This document shows, piece after piece, positions 10,019 to 18,118 of a stretch of 64,000 bases of DNA. The DNA is from Cellvibrio sp. PSBB006 (GTDB lineage: Bacteria > Pseudomonadota > Gammaproteobacteria > Pseudomonadales > Cellvibrionaceae). Each line of letters opens with the position of its first letter. Position 1 is the first letter of the stretch. The position numbers were made by a program, and so were the translations under genes. Under the pieces are notes generated by a model, which saw nothing but the letters and a program-made list of their open reading frames with translations, did not search any database and had not been told where the DNA came from. Location of the stretch: assembly GCF_002162135.1 (NCBI RefSeq), contig NZ_CP021382.1, forward strand, positions 1,364,001 through 1,428,000, read 5' to 3'.

Positions 10019-10119
10019 ATCTTGCGGAAAACCTTTGCTCCGCTTTGTTGTGGGACGGCGTCGCCATTAATCCCCACAACACAACTCCACAAAATTTTCC
10101 ACAAATAGCGGCGTTAAGC
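10019..10119 (+). repeat. attC-like recombination site 2
   Basis: Ends in GCGTTAAGC, which contains a perfect GTTRRRY core (GTTAAGC, 10113-10119). Internal arms GTTGTGGG (10047-10054) and CCCACAAC (10073-10080) pair, and GGAAAA-containing flanks extend the stem. The left box is degenerate. Its place between two plus-strand cassette genes supports the call. Confidence 0.6.
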
Positions 10120-10138
10120 TGTCACAAAGAAGAATGGA

Positions 10139-11017
10139 ATGAGCTGGAAAGAATACGAAATATACATAACACGTCATCTTCAAAGACTATTTCCCGAGAC
10201 GGACATTCAGCATAATGTGCGTCGTGAAGGACTTATTTCTAAAACAAAACGACAAATCGATATTTTAATTGAAGGCAGAGTGGCCGGTTTCGATCTTAAA
10301 ATTATTGTTGATTGTAAATACTTCAATAAGAAGGTCGACGTTAAGGATGTTGAGTCATTCTTGAGCTTTCTTCAAGACTTAAAAGCAAGCAAAGGAATAC
10401 TGATTACAAATAATGGCTATTCCGAGGCTGCGTACAACCGAGCAACCTATGACACCCAAGATATTGAGTTAAGAATTATTGATTTTGGTGACCTTGAGAA
10501 CTTTCAAGGGTTTCTGGCTATCCCCTATTCGAAATCAGAGTGCGCAATAGTTTCCGCACCACCTGGTTGGATTGTCGATGCTTCCGGTGGAAACGGATAT
10601 GTAGCTTCATTCTATCCAGCCGGACTATCACAAGATGAGGCATTTCATACATCTTCGTTTTTGTATTTGGCCTTTAGCCATAAAGATAAGGATTGCCCGG
10701 ATTTGCCAGATCTTCTTACAAAGCAAAATGACGGAGCTCGAAAACATTACAAGAATCCGAAAATTGAGCACTTGGATACAGTGCAACGAGAGGATTGTTC
10801 TCTAACTTTGAGAGTTATAGATACTGTCGAGATGGGCGACACTATTGAATACTCAATATTCTTAGATTACCCAAATGTGATTCTATATATGACGCTACTA
10901 ACGAAGCGAGTTGAAGAGAAAAAATCTCTTAGAAAGCTAGAGTGGATCGCTGAAAAACTTATAAAGGGAAACGTAATTTTGGATCGAAGTAAGCGGCCAA
11001 TCAATGTGCAGCTATAA
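10139..11017 (+). CDS. Mrr-like restriction endonuclease domain protein (cassette)
   Basis: 292 residues. The first 120 fit the Mrr_cat/PD-(D/E)xK nuclease pattern: an N-terminal helix, RQIDILIEG with the metal Asp, then KIIVDCKYF giving the DxK pair, then a VKDVESFLSFLQDLKASKGILITN core with the usual helix and strand. Such domains cut foreign, often modified, DNA. The C-terminal 170 residues are of unknown fold and could choose the target. It is in the middle of the cassette cluster and is notably A/T-rich, a sign of transfer. No methylase is nearby, which favours a type IV-like or abortive defence role (inference). The stop is immediately followed by GCTTAAC. Confidence 0.72.
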   Translation: MSWKEYEIYITRHLQRLFPETDIQHNVRREGLISKTKRQIDILIEGRVAGFDLKIIVDCKYFNKKVDVKDVESFLSFLQDLKASKGILITNNGYSEAAYNRATYDTQDIELRIIDFGDLENFQGFLAIPYSKSECAIVSAPPGWIVDASGGNGYVASFYPAGLSQDEAFHTSSFLYLAFSHKDKDCPDLPDLLTKQNDGARKHYKNPKIEHLDTVQREDCSLTLRVIDTVEMGDTIEYSIFLDYPNVILYMTLLTKRVEEKKSLRKLEWIAEKLIKGNVILDRSKRPINVQL

Positions 11018-11040
11018 GCTTAACAAGCACAAGCAAGGGG
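11018..11040 (+). repeat. Truncated attC left end (site 3)
   Basis: GCTTAAC at 11018-11024 is a perfect RYYYAAC left core placed directly after the nuclease stop, followed by AAGCACAAGC, like the start of site 1. The right half is missing: phage-derived sequence begins by about 11050. It is read as a half attC left by a rearrangement. Confidence 0.45.
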
Positions 11041-11052
11041 CCAACCATGTTC

Positions 11053-11645
11053 CTATACATCGATTACCGGATCTAGTCGGCTGGTCAATCCATTCGCACT
11101 ACTTTTTTGCCCACTAAATGCCTCTGATTGATTCGGTGCTTGCGTGTTCATCGGTGAACCGTTATCGGTGTAAGGATGCGTATGCGATGAAGCCGTATTC
11201 GCTATATCCGCCACCACCTGAATTAAATCACTGAGTATCTGCAACACATTCACCGATTCGCTCCCCAACCACACCTTGCCACCATCATTAACTTTTATCA
11301 GCTGTTTGGCCACCGCCAACGAATCAACGATATTGCCTATCCGTTGTTTCAGATCACGCCCGATTTTCGTGTTTTGATCGCTGGCGGTGGTGATGTTCAG
11401 GCGGTGCCAGTTGCCGGCGCTGTCAGCGCGTTGGTAAACGCCGGGGGCGGCCTGGTGAACCAATTCGCCAGGCTCCACCGGGGCAGGCCTACCCCCTCGC
11501 CCACTACCGTGCGGATAAATGGCCGGTCTGGTAGACCATAGGCAAAAACCAGCTCGACAATCACACGACAACACCAAAGGCGTGGGTGGCGCCACCCGGC
11601 TCTATTGCGATGGGATAGAACCTGCAAGCAACTCTTTACTTGTCA
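11053..11645 (-). pseudogene. Degraded phage baseplate/spike (gpV/gp45-like) gene
   Basis: Fragments of one protein can be read in successive frames from 11645 leftwards: a piece with FYPIAIEPGGATHAFGVVV, then VELVFAYGLPDRPFIRTVVG, then PVEPGELVHQAAPGVYQRADS running to the stop at 11053 with an SSHTHPYTDNG-type tail. At least two, probably three, frameshifts are needed (near 11625, 11597 and 11490) and the N-terminus is lost at the right repeat. The motifs resemble contractile-phage baseplate spike proteins (pattern recognition, not a search). It is the only phage gene left, lying against the right attachment repeat. Confidence 0.65.
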
Positions 11646-11661
11646 CGACCTCTGGTACCAC
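11646..11661 (+). repeat. Right 16-bp attachment repeat (attR-like)
   Basis: An exact copy of the 16 bases at 7108-7123 (3' end of tRNA-Leu), marking the right end of the island. Core genes resume beyond it. Confidence 0.8.
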
Positions 11662-11934
11662 AAAGCGCCCGCCTCGTTTTATACCCTGTAAATTTCTCGC
11701 TCCGTATAGCACCAGTATTTTCAACGAATGAGCATTGAGCAATAAATGACGCATTGAGTTGCATCAGTCCCCACCCATGGATAGCCCTTTGTCATACGCA
11801 AGCGGTATCATGCTGCCACAGGCGTTAAGCCATGAGCTTAACAACCATTCAAATAACATCGTAGACCTTGCAGATTTTTTATAGTCAGAGACTATTCGAG
11901 ATCCACATGTGTTATCGATCAGCTGCTATCGGCC

Positions 11935-12843
11935 ATGACACTATCCAATACACCGACTCAACAACATGCCATCATGTTTGCCGATGTGTCCGGCAGCTCG
12001 GCACTTTATAAACAGGTTGGCAACGAAAAAGCCAAATCCATCGTCGATGAAGCCATCAATTTTATGGTCGCCTTGACGATTGTGCATGAAGGCACCGTCG
12101 TTAAAACCATTGGCGATGAGATCATGGCGCGTTTTGATGATTGCGCCCAGGCATGCGAAACCGCTTGTGCTATTCAACACCGCTGCCTTAAGGAACCCCA
12201 ACTGGTCGGCCTTTCCATCCGTATCGGCATTGCGTTTGGGCCAACACTGCTGACCGAGAATGATGTCTTCGGCGATACCGTTAATGATGCGGCCTGTGTA
12301 GCGCATATTGCCCGCGCCGGACAAATTGTATTGACGCAATCGGTCGTGGATCAACTCTCTGCAAGCCTGTTGGAGAAATGCCAGATGTACGACAGCATCC
12401 ACACCAAAGGTGATAGTAGTAAAACGGTTATTTACCGTTTGCTGTGGGAGACATCATTGCACCGCGAGCGCGCCGCCACCATGGTTATGGCAACTCATGA
12501 AGTCACGCGTTTTATTGAAAAATTTCAGCTGAAACTTACGTTAGGCAAACGCGAAATCTGTCTGCTACCCGATCAAATGCCATACAAAATCGGACGCGAC
12601 CCGGAGCAGACGCATTTGCAAATCGATAACCATGTAGCGTCCCGCGATCACTGCCATATTGAATTTCGCCGCGGTAAATATGTATTGGTCGACCATTCCA
12701 CCAATGGTACTTATGTGTGCGGAACCGATCAGGCACCGATTTATTTGCGCCGCGAGGAGCTGCCACTGCAAGGTACCGGTGCTATTGGTATCGGGCAACC
12801 AACAGACATTGCCGGGGAGTGGTTGATTCAGTATCAGCTTTAG
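11935..12843 (+). CDS. Class III nucleotidyl cyclase-like protein with FHA domain
   Basis: 302 residues. The cyclase homology domain (about 12-170) has the first metal Asp in FADVSGSS and KTIGDEIMARF with the second metal Asp. However, the VNxAAR motif reads VNDAAC, so the arginine that stabilises the transition state is a cysteine (TGT at the place of CGN). The C-terminal FHA domain (about 205-290) keeps the phosphothreonine-binding residues: YKIGRD, S and H in ASRDHCH, and NGTYV. Soluble. FHA fusion suggests control by a Ser/Thr kinase or phosphorylated partner. It may be catalytically weak or a pure regulator. No clear ribosome site precedes the ATG. Confidence 0.88.
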   Translation: MTLSNTPTQQHAIMFADVSGSSALYKQVGNEKAKSIVDEAINFMVALTIVHEGTVVKTIGDEIMARFDDCAQACETACAIQHRCLKEPQLVGLSIRIGIAFGPTLLTENDVFGDTVNDAACVAHIARAGQIVLTQSVVDQLSASLLEKCQMYDSIHTKGDSSKTVIYRLLWETSLHRERAATMVMATHEVTRFIEKFQLKLTLGKREICLLPDQMPYKIGRDPEQTHLQIDNHVASRDHCHIEFRRGKYVLVDHSTNGTYVCGTDQAPIYLRREELPLQGTGAIGIGQPTDIAGEWLIQYQL

Positions 12844-12911
12844 CCTGACTCCCTACCCAGACAGAACTGCTACAATCCGCGTCAACTTTATCCTTTAATT
12901 ACCTATTTCTT

Positions 12912-13406
12912 ATGACCGATATCGAAACCCCTGCTGCTGCAACTGAAACACCCCCTATTCCTACTGCTGGCGTGTTGCGTCGTTTCGCAGCGATTGTTTA
13001 TGACGCTTTATTGTTGCTCGCCATCAGCATCGGTTATGGCGGATTGGCGTTGCTCATCAACGTGTTGATTCAGGGACAACCGCCGGAGGGGCAAAAGGTG
13101 CAGTGGGGCCACTGGAATATTCTGGTATTTATTGGCTGGATGCTGACGCTGGCCAGCTTCTTTTGTTATTTCTGGCGCAGATCCGGTCAAACATTGGGCA
13201 TGCGCGCCTGGCGGATGAAACTGGTCGACCTTGAATACGGCACACCAGGTTTTAAACATTGTGCGATACGTTGTCTCGTTGCACCCTTTTCGTTGTTGCT
13301 CGGTGGATTAGGCTATTTCTGGCGCTGGTTCGACCCACAAAAAATGACGCTGCACGATCGCCTGAGCAAAACCCAGGTGATCGTGCAGCCGAAAGAGAAG
13401 AAATAA
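12912..13406 (+). CDS. RDD-family membrane protein
   Basis: 164 residues with the RDD signature: R23/R24 (LRRFAAIVYDAL) with Asp in the first membrane helix, then helices near 40-58, 72-92 and 115-135, and a closing TLHDRLSKTQVI motif typical of the family. The family is linked to ion or small-molecule transport in the inner membrane, but the substrate is unknown. Convergent with lptG, 17 bases apart. A long hairpin (13351-13359 with 13379-13387, plus an inner CCTG/CAGG pair) lies within its last codons. Confidence 0.88.
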   Translation: MTDIETPAAATETPPIPTAGVLRRFAAIVYDALLLLAISIGYGGLALLINVLIQGQPPEGQKVQWGHWNILVFIGWMLTLASFFCYFWRRSGQTLGMRAWRMKLVDLEYGTPGFKHCAIRCLVAPFSLLLGGLGYFWRWFDPQKMTLHDRLSKTQVIVQPKEKK

Positions 13407-13423
13407 AACGCACCGAAGCGCAT

Positions 13424-14611
13424 TTAGCGCGTACGATTCAATAAATACAAACCCAGTAAACCGCACAACAGGATTGGAATTGCCACCGCAATTATCGGCG
13501 CAAAACCAAAGACCACGCTGGACGGCCCCAGTAAGCTCTGCACCAATCGAAAGACTACGCCAAATACCACGCCGGTAAAAATCCGTTGACCCATGGTCAC
13601 TTCACGCAAGGGACCGAAGATAAACGAAATGGCGATCAACACCAGACTCACCGTTGCAAGCGGCTGCAGTAATTTCTCCCAATACGCGAGACTGTAGTCG
13701 CTACTGCCCAGCCCCTGACCTTTCAAGTAATCAATGTAGTAATACAGGCTTCTGATCGACAGGGTTTCCGGTTCGGCGACAACAATATTAAGCAGGGTCG
13801 GCGTGAGTGGCGTGTCCCAACGACGGGTCGGCAAGGTTTCACTGCGAGTGACCAAATGACGCGCGGCGTCCGGATTCGAGGGCGCGGAAGCTGTCGATTC
13901 ATCAACCGCTTCTATAAGCGCTTCATCGGCAGACGATTCATCAAGCTTTTCGCCCACATCAGCCACTTGCAACGCATCCATGGTTTCAAAATAGGTCACG
14001 GCAATATCTTCTTCCTGCCAATAACCATTCTGGTAGATCGCCTGCTCACTGAAACTGGCTGACAGCAGATGACGTTCATCATCAAACTTATAGCGGGTCA
14101 CACCGTAAAGCACCCCATTGGGCAGCACGGCGTTGAAATGCATGAACTCGTCACCCTCACGATTCCACATACTGCCCTGCTCGGCTTTTGCCTGGGGCTT
14201 GTTCAACATGATTGCCTTGCGGCTCTCACCCACCTGATCGGTGTAAGGAATGACCAACTCACCCAAGGCCACCGCCAACAAAATGAACCAGAGCACCGGC
14301 TTTATGACCATCCAGGTAATACGACGCGTGGATACACCGGCTGCGCGCATAATGACCAGCTCGCTGGAGCTGGCCAACATACCCAGCCCGACCAGACATC
14401 CGATCAGGCATGCAAACGGAATAATTTCATACAACCGGCGCGGCAAGGTGAAGCCGATATAGATCAGCATCTCCAGGACCGTGTAATTAGCGCGCAACCC
14501 ATCCATTTCATCAATCAGGGCTGCAACAAAGAACAACGCCATGATGACCAGCAACACCATACCAATCGCTGCGGTTACCGAACGGAAGATATAACGATTG
14601 ATCTTACGCAT
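13424..14611 (-). CDS. lptG: LPS export ABC transporter permease LptG
   Basis: One of two permeases that with LptB and LptC lift lipopolysaccharide from the inner membrane to the Lpt bridge. 395 residues: three TMs at the N-terminus with the SSSELVIMRAAGVS coupling helix, a periplasmic beta-jellyroll, and three C-terminal TMs. Longer than the E. coli protein (360 aa) because of an acidic, low-complexity insert of about 40 residues in the jellyroll (KLDESSADEALIEAVDES...). Its ATG overlaps the lptF stop by 8 bases, so the pair is translationally coupled. Confidence 0.96.
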   Translation of the reverse strand: MRKINRYIFRSVTAAIGMVLLVIMALFFVAALIDEMDGLRANYTVLEMLIYIGFTLPRRLYEIIPFACLIGCLVGLGMLASSSELVIMRAAGVSTRRITWMVIKPVLWFILLAVALGELVIPYTDQVGESRKAIMLNKPQAKAEQGSMWNREGDEFMHFNAVLPNGVLYGVTRYKFDDERHLLSASFSEQAIYQNGYWQEEDIAVTYFETMDALQVADVGEKLDESSADEALIEAVDESTASAPSNPDAARHLVTRSETLPTRRWDTPLTPTLLNIVVAEPETLSIRSLYYYIDYLKGQGLGSSDYSLAYWEKLLQPLATVSLVLIAISFIFGPLREVTMGQRIFTGVVFGVVFRLVQSLLGPSSVVFGFAPIIAVAIPILLCGLLGLYLLNRTR

Positions 14612-15725
14612 GGCTCACCCCCGCAGGGCGGCCGCGACGGCTTTGTTGCCAAAGGCGCAGGTTGTGCCAATTCACCATCAACAAGGCCAACCCCAGATAA
14701 AGCACGTGAATAATCCACAGACCGGGCATCAACGGCCACTTGCCAGAATCCATCAAACCGCGGACACCGATCAGCGCGCCCAGATAAAACAGGTAAATAA
14801 CAATAGCGGGTAACATCTTCAAATAACGCCCTTGTCGGGGATTGGTGCGACTCAGGGGAACAGCAAGAATAGCGACGATCAATACCAGAATGGGCATAGA
14901 GATGCGCCACTGCAGCGCGACCCGGCTTTCAAGGTCATCCGCTTCAAGTAATTCGCGGGTGGTTCGGGTATCCGCTTCATTGGTGAAAGCGGCCGAACTG
15001 TCGGCGGGTGTGAGGTAAGCACCATAGGTGCCGAATTCCATGACTTTATAGTTGTTATTGCCGGGTAAACCTTCGTAACGATAGCCGTTGTGCAACACCA
15101 GATAACGCTGCCCGTACTTGGGGTGAACCATCTGCTGGCCGGATTCAGCAACGATTACCGCAACGCTTTCCTGCGACATATCACCCACCACCTGGGCGAC
15201 AAACACATGATTCAGCTGTTTGCGATTGTTGCTGACACTCTCAACGTAGGTCATCGCCTGTCCGCGCCCGAGGGACTGGAAACGTCCCTCCTGCAAACTG
15301 TCGAACTCACTGCGATGCCGCTGCTCATCAAGCATTAATTCTGTCTGCCGGGCGCCCATGGGGCTCAACCAGAGACTGAAGCCCGCCACCATGACGGCTA
15401 CCAGCACCGCTGACACCAGGGTGATATTTACCAGCTGGCGCTGGCTCATGCCGCACGCCGACAACACCACCATCTCGCTTTCGATATACAGCCGCCCGTA
15501 CACCAACAGGATGGCGATAAAAAAACCCAAAGGCACAATCAACTCAAGAAATCCGGGCAGGCGGTAACCGATCAGGCTGAACAGAATATCCACCGAAATC
15601 TTGCCGGTAGTGGCTTCTGCCAGATAGCGGGCAAAGCGGCTACTCATGGTAATCAGCAACAAGATGCTACTTACCGCAAACATGGTAAGCAGGATCTCGC
15701 GGCTAAGGTAACGAAAAATAATCAC
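14604..15725 (-). CDS. lptF: LPS export ABC transporter permease LptF
   Basis: Partner of LptG. 373 residues starting at a GTG (MIIFRYLSREILL, matching E. coli MIIIRYLVRETL). Three N-terminal TMs, the ESEMVVLSACGMSQ coupling helix that contacts LptB, a jellyroll domain (about 125-260), and three TMs with the VPLSRTNPRQGRYLKMLPA motif. GGGA lies 8 bases before the GTG. First gene of the lptF-lptG operon; divergent from pepA, an arrangement also found in Pseudomonas and E. coli. Confidence 0.96.
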   Translation of the reverse strand: MIIFRYLSREILLTMFAVSSILLLITMSSRFARYLAEATTGKISVDILFSLIGYRLPGFLELIVPLGFFIAILLVYGRLYIESEMVVLSACGMSQRQLVNITLVSAVLVAVMVAGFSLWLSPMGARQTELMLDEQRHRSEFDSLQEGRFQSLGRGQAMTYVESVSNNRKQLNHVFVAQVVGDMSQESVAVIVAESGQQMVHPKYGQRYLVLHNGYRYEGLPGNNNYKVMEFGTYGAYLTPADSSAAFTNEADTRTTRELLEADDLESRVALQWRISMPILVLIVAILAVPLSRTNPRQGRYLKMLPAIVIYLFYLGALIGVRGLMDSGKWPLMPGLWIIHVLYLGLALLMVNWHNLRLWQQSRRGRPAGVSHA

Positions 15726-16147
15726 ATCAACATCCCGATCAAGTAGCGCTCATTGACGGCGCCGAGATATAAGCGTTCACATTTTATTCTGTCTAACGGC
15801 GTTTGCAGGTTCATAATGCGCCAGCATCCGGCAGATGGACAAATATTCTGCCGCACAGTTGCTGACAAAGAACGGCGCACGTCCACATAATCGCATCGCA
15901 CCAGGCATCAGACACGGGGAAAACTGTTCGACGCGCAAGGCAAGCCGCGCAAAAGTGTGGCATTATCACGCACAGAAAGATTTTTGTCTTGAGCCGATTT
16001 TCTTAATTTAACAAGCCCGCAGCCGCCTCGCGGAATTACCGAAATACCGAGTCACAAAGAAGGACAATTTTTAAACGCCCTGCTTGTACCGTAGCGTTTC
16101 AGCAATTCCCCGCAGCCACCCGGGTCTTTCAGTCCAAGGGAAGCGCC
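15726..16147. other. Divergent lptF/pepA promoter region
   Basis: 422 bases with no gene. It must contain the promoters of the LPS-export operon (leftward) and pepA (rightward). A/T-rich stretches at about 15770-15790 and 15980-16010 are the likely promoter areas, but no box pair with correct spacing stands out. Confidence 0.5.
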
Positions 16148-17641
16148 ATGCAATACACCGCCAAAACACTCGATGCCATCAAACAACGCAGCCATTGCCT
16201 GGTTGTCACCTGCTACGAAGGCGCCAAGCTGTCTGATACCGCAGCCGCCGTCAATGCCGCAGGCCAACAACAGTTGGAAGCGCTGATCAAACGCGAGGAG
16301 TTTCAAGGCAAGGCGGGACAAACATTACTCTTGTTGAATCCTGCCGGTATTGCGGCGGACCGTTTGCTGGTACTGGGCTTAGGCGCAACAGACAAGCAAG
16401 GGGCCATCAGTGCCGACAATTTCCGCAAAGCCGTGGCCCGCATCCCGGATGCCCTCAAATCCACACCATCACGGGAAATTACTGCGTGCATGGGAGAGGT
16501 GAAGGTCAAGGACCAGGATATAACCTGGCAAGCCCGACAGCTTGCCGAGGCACTGGAGCTTTCCACTTATCGCTTCGATAAATTCAAAAGCCAGGCTGCC
16601 GAAAATGGTTTTGCACCGACCAAACTGGTCTTTGGCTGCGATAAAAAGCAGTTAGCTGCCGCCACCCGCGGATTGGAAATCGGTAAAGCCATAGCCCTGG
16701 GTATGAACCTCGCGCGCGACCTCGGCAACCTGCCGGGCAATGTCTGTACGCCGAGCTATCTCGCCAGCGAAGCCAAACGCCTCGCCCGCAACCAGACCAA
16801 GCTGAGTGTGAAGGTGCTGGAAGAAAAACAGATGAAGGAACTGGGCATGCATTCCCTGCTGTCGGTGGCGGCGGGCAGTGATCAACCCGCCAAGCTGATT
16901 GTGCTGGAATACAAAGGCGGCAGTAAAAATGATGCGCCTATTGCACTGGTAGGCAAAGGCATTACCTTCGATACCGGTGGCATCAGCCTCAAACCCGGCG
17001 CAGGTATGGACGAAATGAAATTTGATATGTGCGGTGCGGCCAGCGTGCTCGGCACATTCCGCACTTTGCTTGAACTGGACTTAAGCATAAACGTAGTCGG
17101 TGTGATCGCCGCCAGCGAAAATATGCCCAATGGCAACGCCACCAAACCCGGCGATATCGTCACCTCCATGTCCGGCCAGACTATCGAAATTCTCAACACC
17201 GACGCAGAGGGCCGCCTGGTACTGTGCGATGCATTGACTTACACCGAGCGCTTTAAACCCAAAACCGTGATCGATATCGCCACCCTCACCGGTGCCTGCG
17301 TGATTGCACTCGGCAATCACGCCAGCGGCTTGTTCAGCAATCGCGATGAGCTGGCGCAGGCACTGCTCAAAGCCGGTCAGGAAGCCAATGACCGCGCCTG
17401 GCATATGCCGCTGTGGGATGAATATCAAAAGCAGCTGGACAGTAATTTTGCCGATATGGCGAATATCGGCGGGCGCGAAGCAGGTAGTGTAACGGCGGCC
17501 TGTTTCCTGTCTCGCTTTGCGAAAAAATTTGCCTGGGCGCATCTGGATATCGCCGGGACGGCCTGGAAATCCGGCGGAGCCAAAGGCGCTACCGGACGCC
17601 CGGTGCCGTTGTTAGTGCAATACCTGCTCAATAATCAATAA
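16148..17641 (+). CDS. pepA: Leucyl aminopeptidase PepA
   Basis: A two-metal M17 aminopeptidase that removes N-terminal residues from peptides; in E. coli it also binds DNA (carAB control, Xer resolution). 497 residues versus 503 in E. coli. The C-terminal catalytic half holds the metal and active-site motifs VGKGITFDTGGISLKPG, MKFDMCGAASV and the M17 signature NTDAEGRL. AGGGAA lies 6 bases before the ATG. Followed after 5 bases by holC, as in Pseudomonas. Confidence 0.97.
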   Translation: MQYTAKTLDAIKQRSHCLVVTCYEGAKLSDTAAAVNAAGQQQLEALIKREEFQGKAGQTLLLLNPAGIAADRLLVLGLGATDKQGAISADNFRKAVARIPDALKSTPSREITACMGEVKVKDQDITWQARQLAEALELSTYRFDKFKSQAAENGFAPTKLVFGCDKKQLAAATRGLEIGKAIALGMNLARDLGNLPGNVCTPSYLASEAKRLARNQTKLSVKVLEEKQMKELGMHSLLSVAAGSDQPAKLIVLEYKGGSKNDAPIALVGKGITFDTGGISLKPGAGMDEMKFDMCGAASVLGTFRTLLELDLSINVVGVIAASENMPNGNATKPGDIVTSMSGQTIEILNTDAEGRLVLCDALTYTERFKPKTVIDIATLTGACVIALGNHASGLFSNRDELAQALLKAGQEANDRAWHMPLWDEYQKQLDSNFADMANIGGREAGSVTAACFLSRFAKKFAWAHLDIAGTAWKSGGAKGATGRPVPLLVQYLLNNQ

Positions 17642-17646
17642 CCCTC

Positions 17647-18078
17647 ATGACGCATATCGATTTTTATATTTTGTCTGACGATGCCAGCACCGCCCGCTGG
17701 CATTTCGTCTGTCGTTTGATCGACAAGGTGACCCGGCTGGGCCATCGCGTGCTGGTTACCCTGGATGATCCGGCAGAGGCTGAGCATCTCGACGAATTGC
17801 TCTGGACCTTTAAACCGGAAAGCTTTATCCCCCATACGCGACTGCCAAGTGATACACAGGAGCAGGTTGAAATCACCACGGACCTGCACTCCGAAATCCC
17901 GCTGCATAACCATCACAATGTGCTGATCAATCTGAGTCGTGTTGTACCAACCTACTTCAGCCGTTTTGAACGTTTGAGCGAAGTTGTGATTCAGCAACCA
18001 GAGATACTAAAAAATACGCGCGAGCACTACAGCTTTTACCGGGAACGAGGCTATCCTATTCAACATCGCAACGTATAA
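17647..18078 (+). CDS. holC: DNA polymerase III subunit chi
   Basis: 143 residues, the family length. Chi links the clamp loader to SSB through psi. The N-terminus THIDFYILSDDASTARWHFVCRLIDKV and the central LWTFKPESFIPHTRL motif are typical (E. coli: DLLWTWRDDSFIPHG-like). Co-transcribed with pepA (5-base gap) and followed by a gene of unknown function. Confidence 0.95.
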   Translation: MTHIDFYILSDDASTARWHFVCRLIDKVTRLGHRVLVTLDDPAEAEHLDELLWTFKPESFIPHTRLPSDTQEQVEITTDLHSEIPLHNHHNVLINLSRVVPTYFSRFERLSEVVIQQPEILKNTREHYSFYRERGYPIQHRNV

Positions 18079-18118
18079 ATTGAACACGTAGATTCAACAC
18101 TCTCGCCGGAACCGGGTT

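Larger units (their letters stand above)
7124..11661. mobile_element. tRNA-Leu island: integron cassettes, IS3 element, phage remnant
   Basis: About 4.5 kb between the two 16-bp repeats. All other genes on either side follow the conserved core order, while the content here is accessory: three plus-strand cassette-like genes each tied to an attC-like structure, an IS3-family element, and a frameshifted phage baseplate gene against the right repeat. No tyrosine recombinase, IntI or attI is present, so the element can no longer excise by itself. The cassette cluster fits the class known as CALIN (attC clusters without an integron integrase). The genes are visibly more A/T-rich than their core neighbours, notably the nuclease gene. 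Confidence 0.75.

Noticed and set aside
13351..13387. Long hairpin in the last codons of the RDD gene as a terminator
   Set aside because: It is within coding sequence and has no U-tract on either strand.
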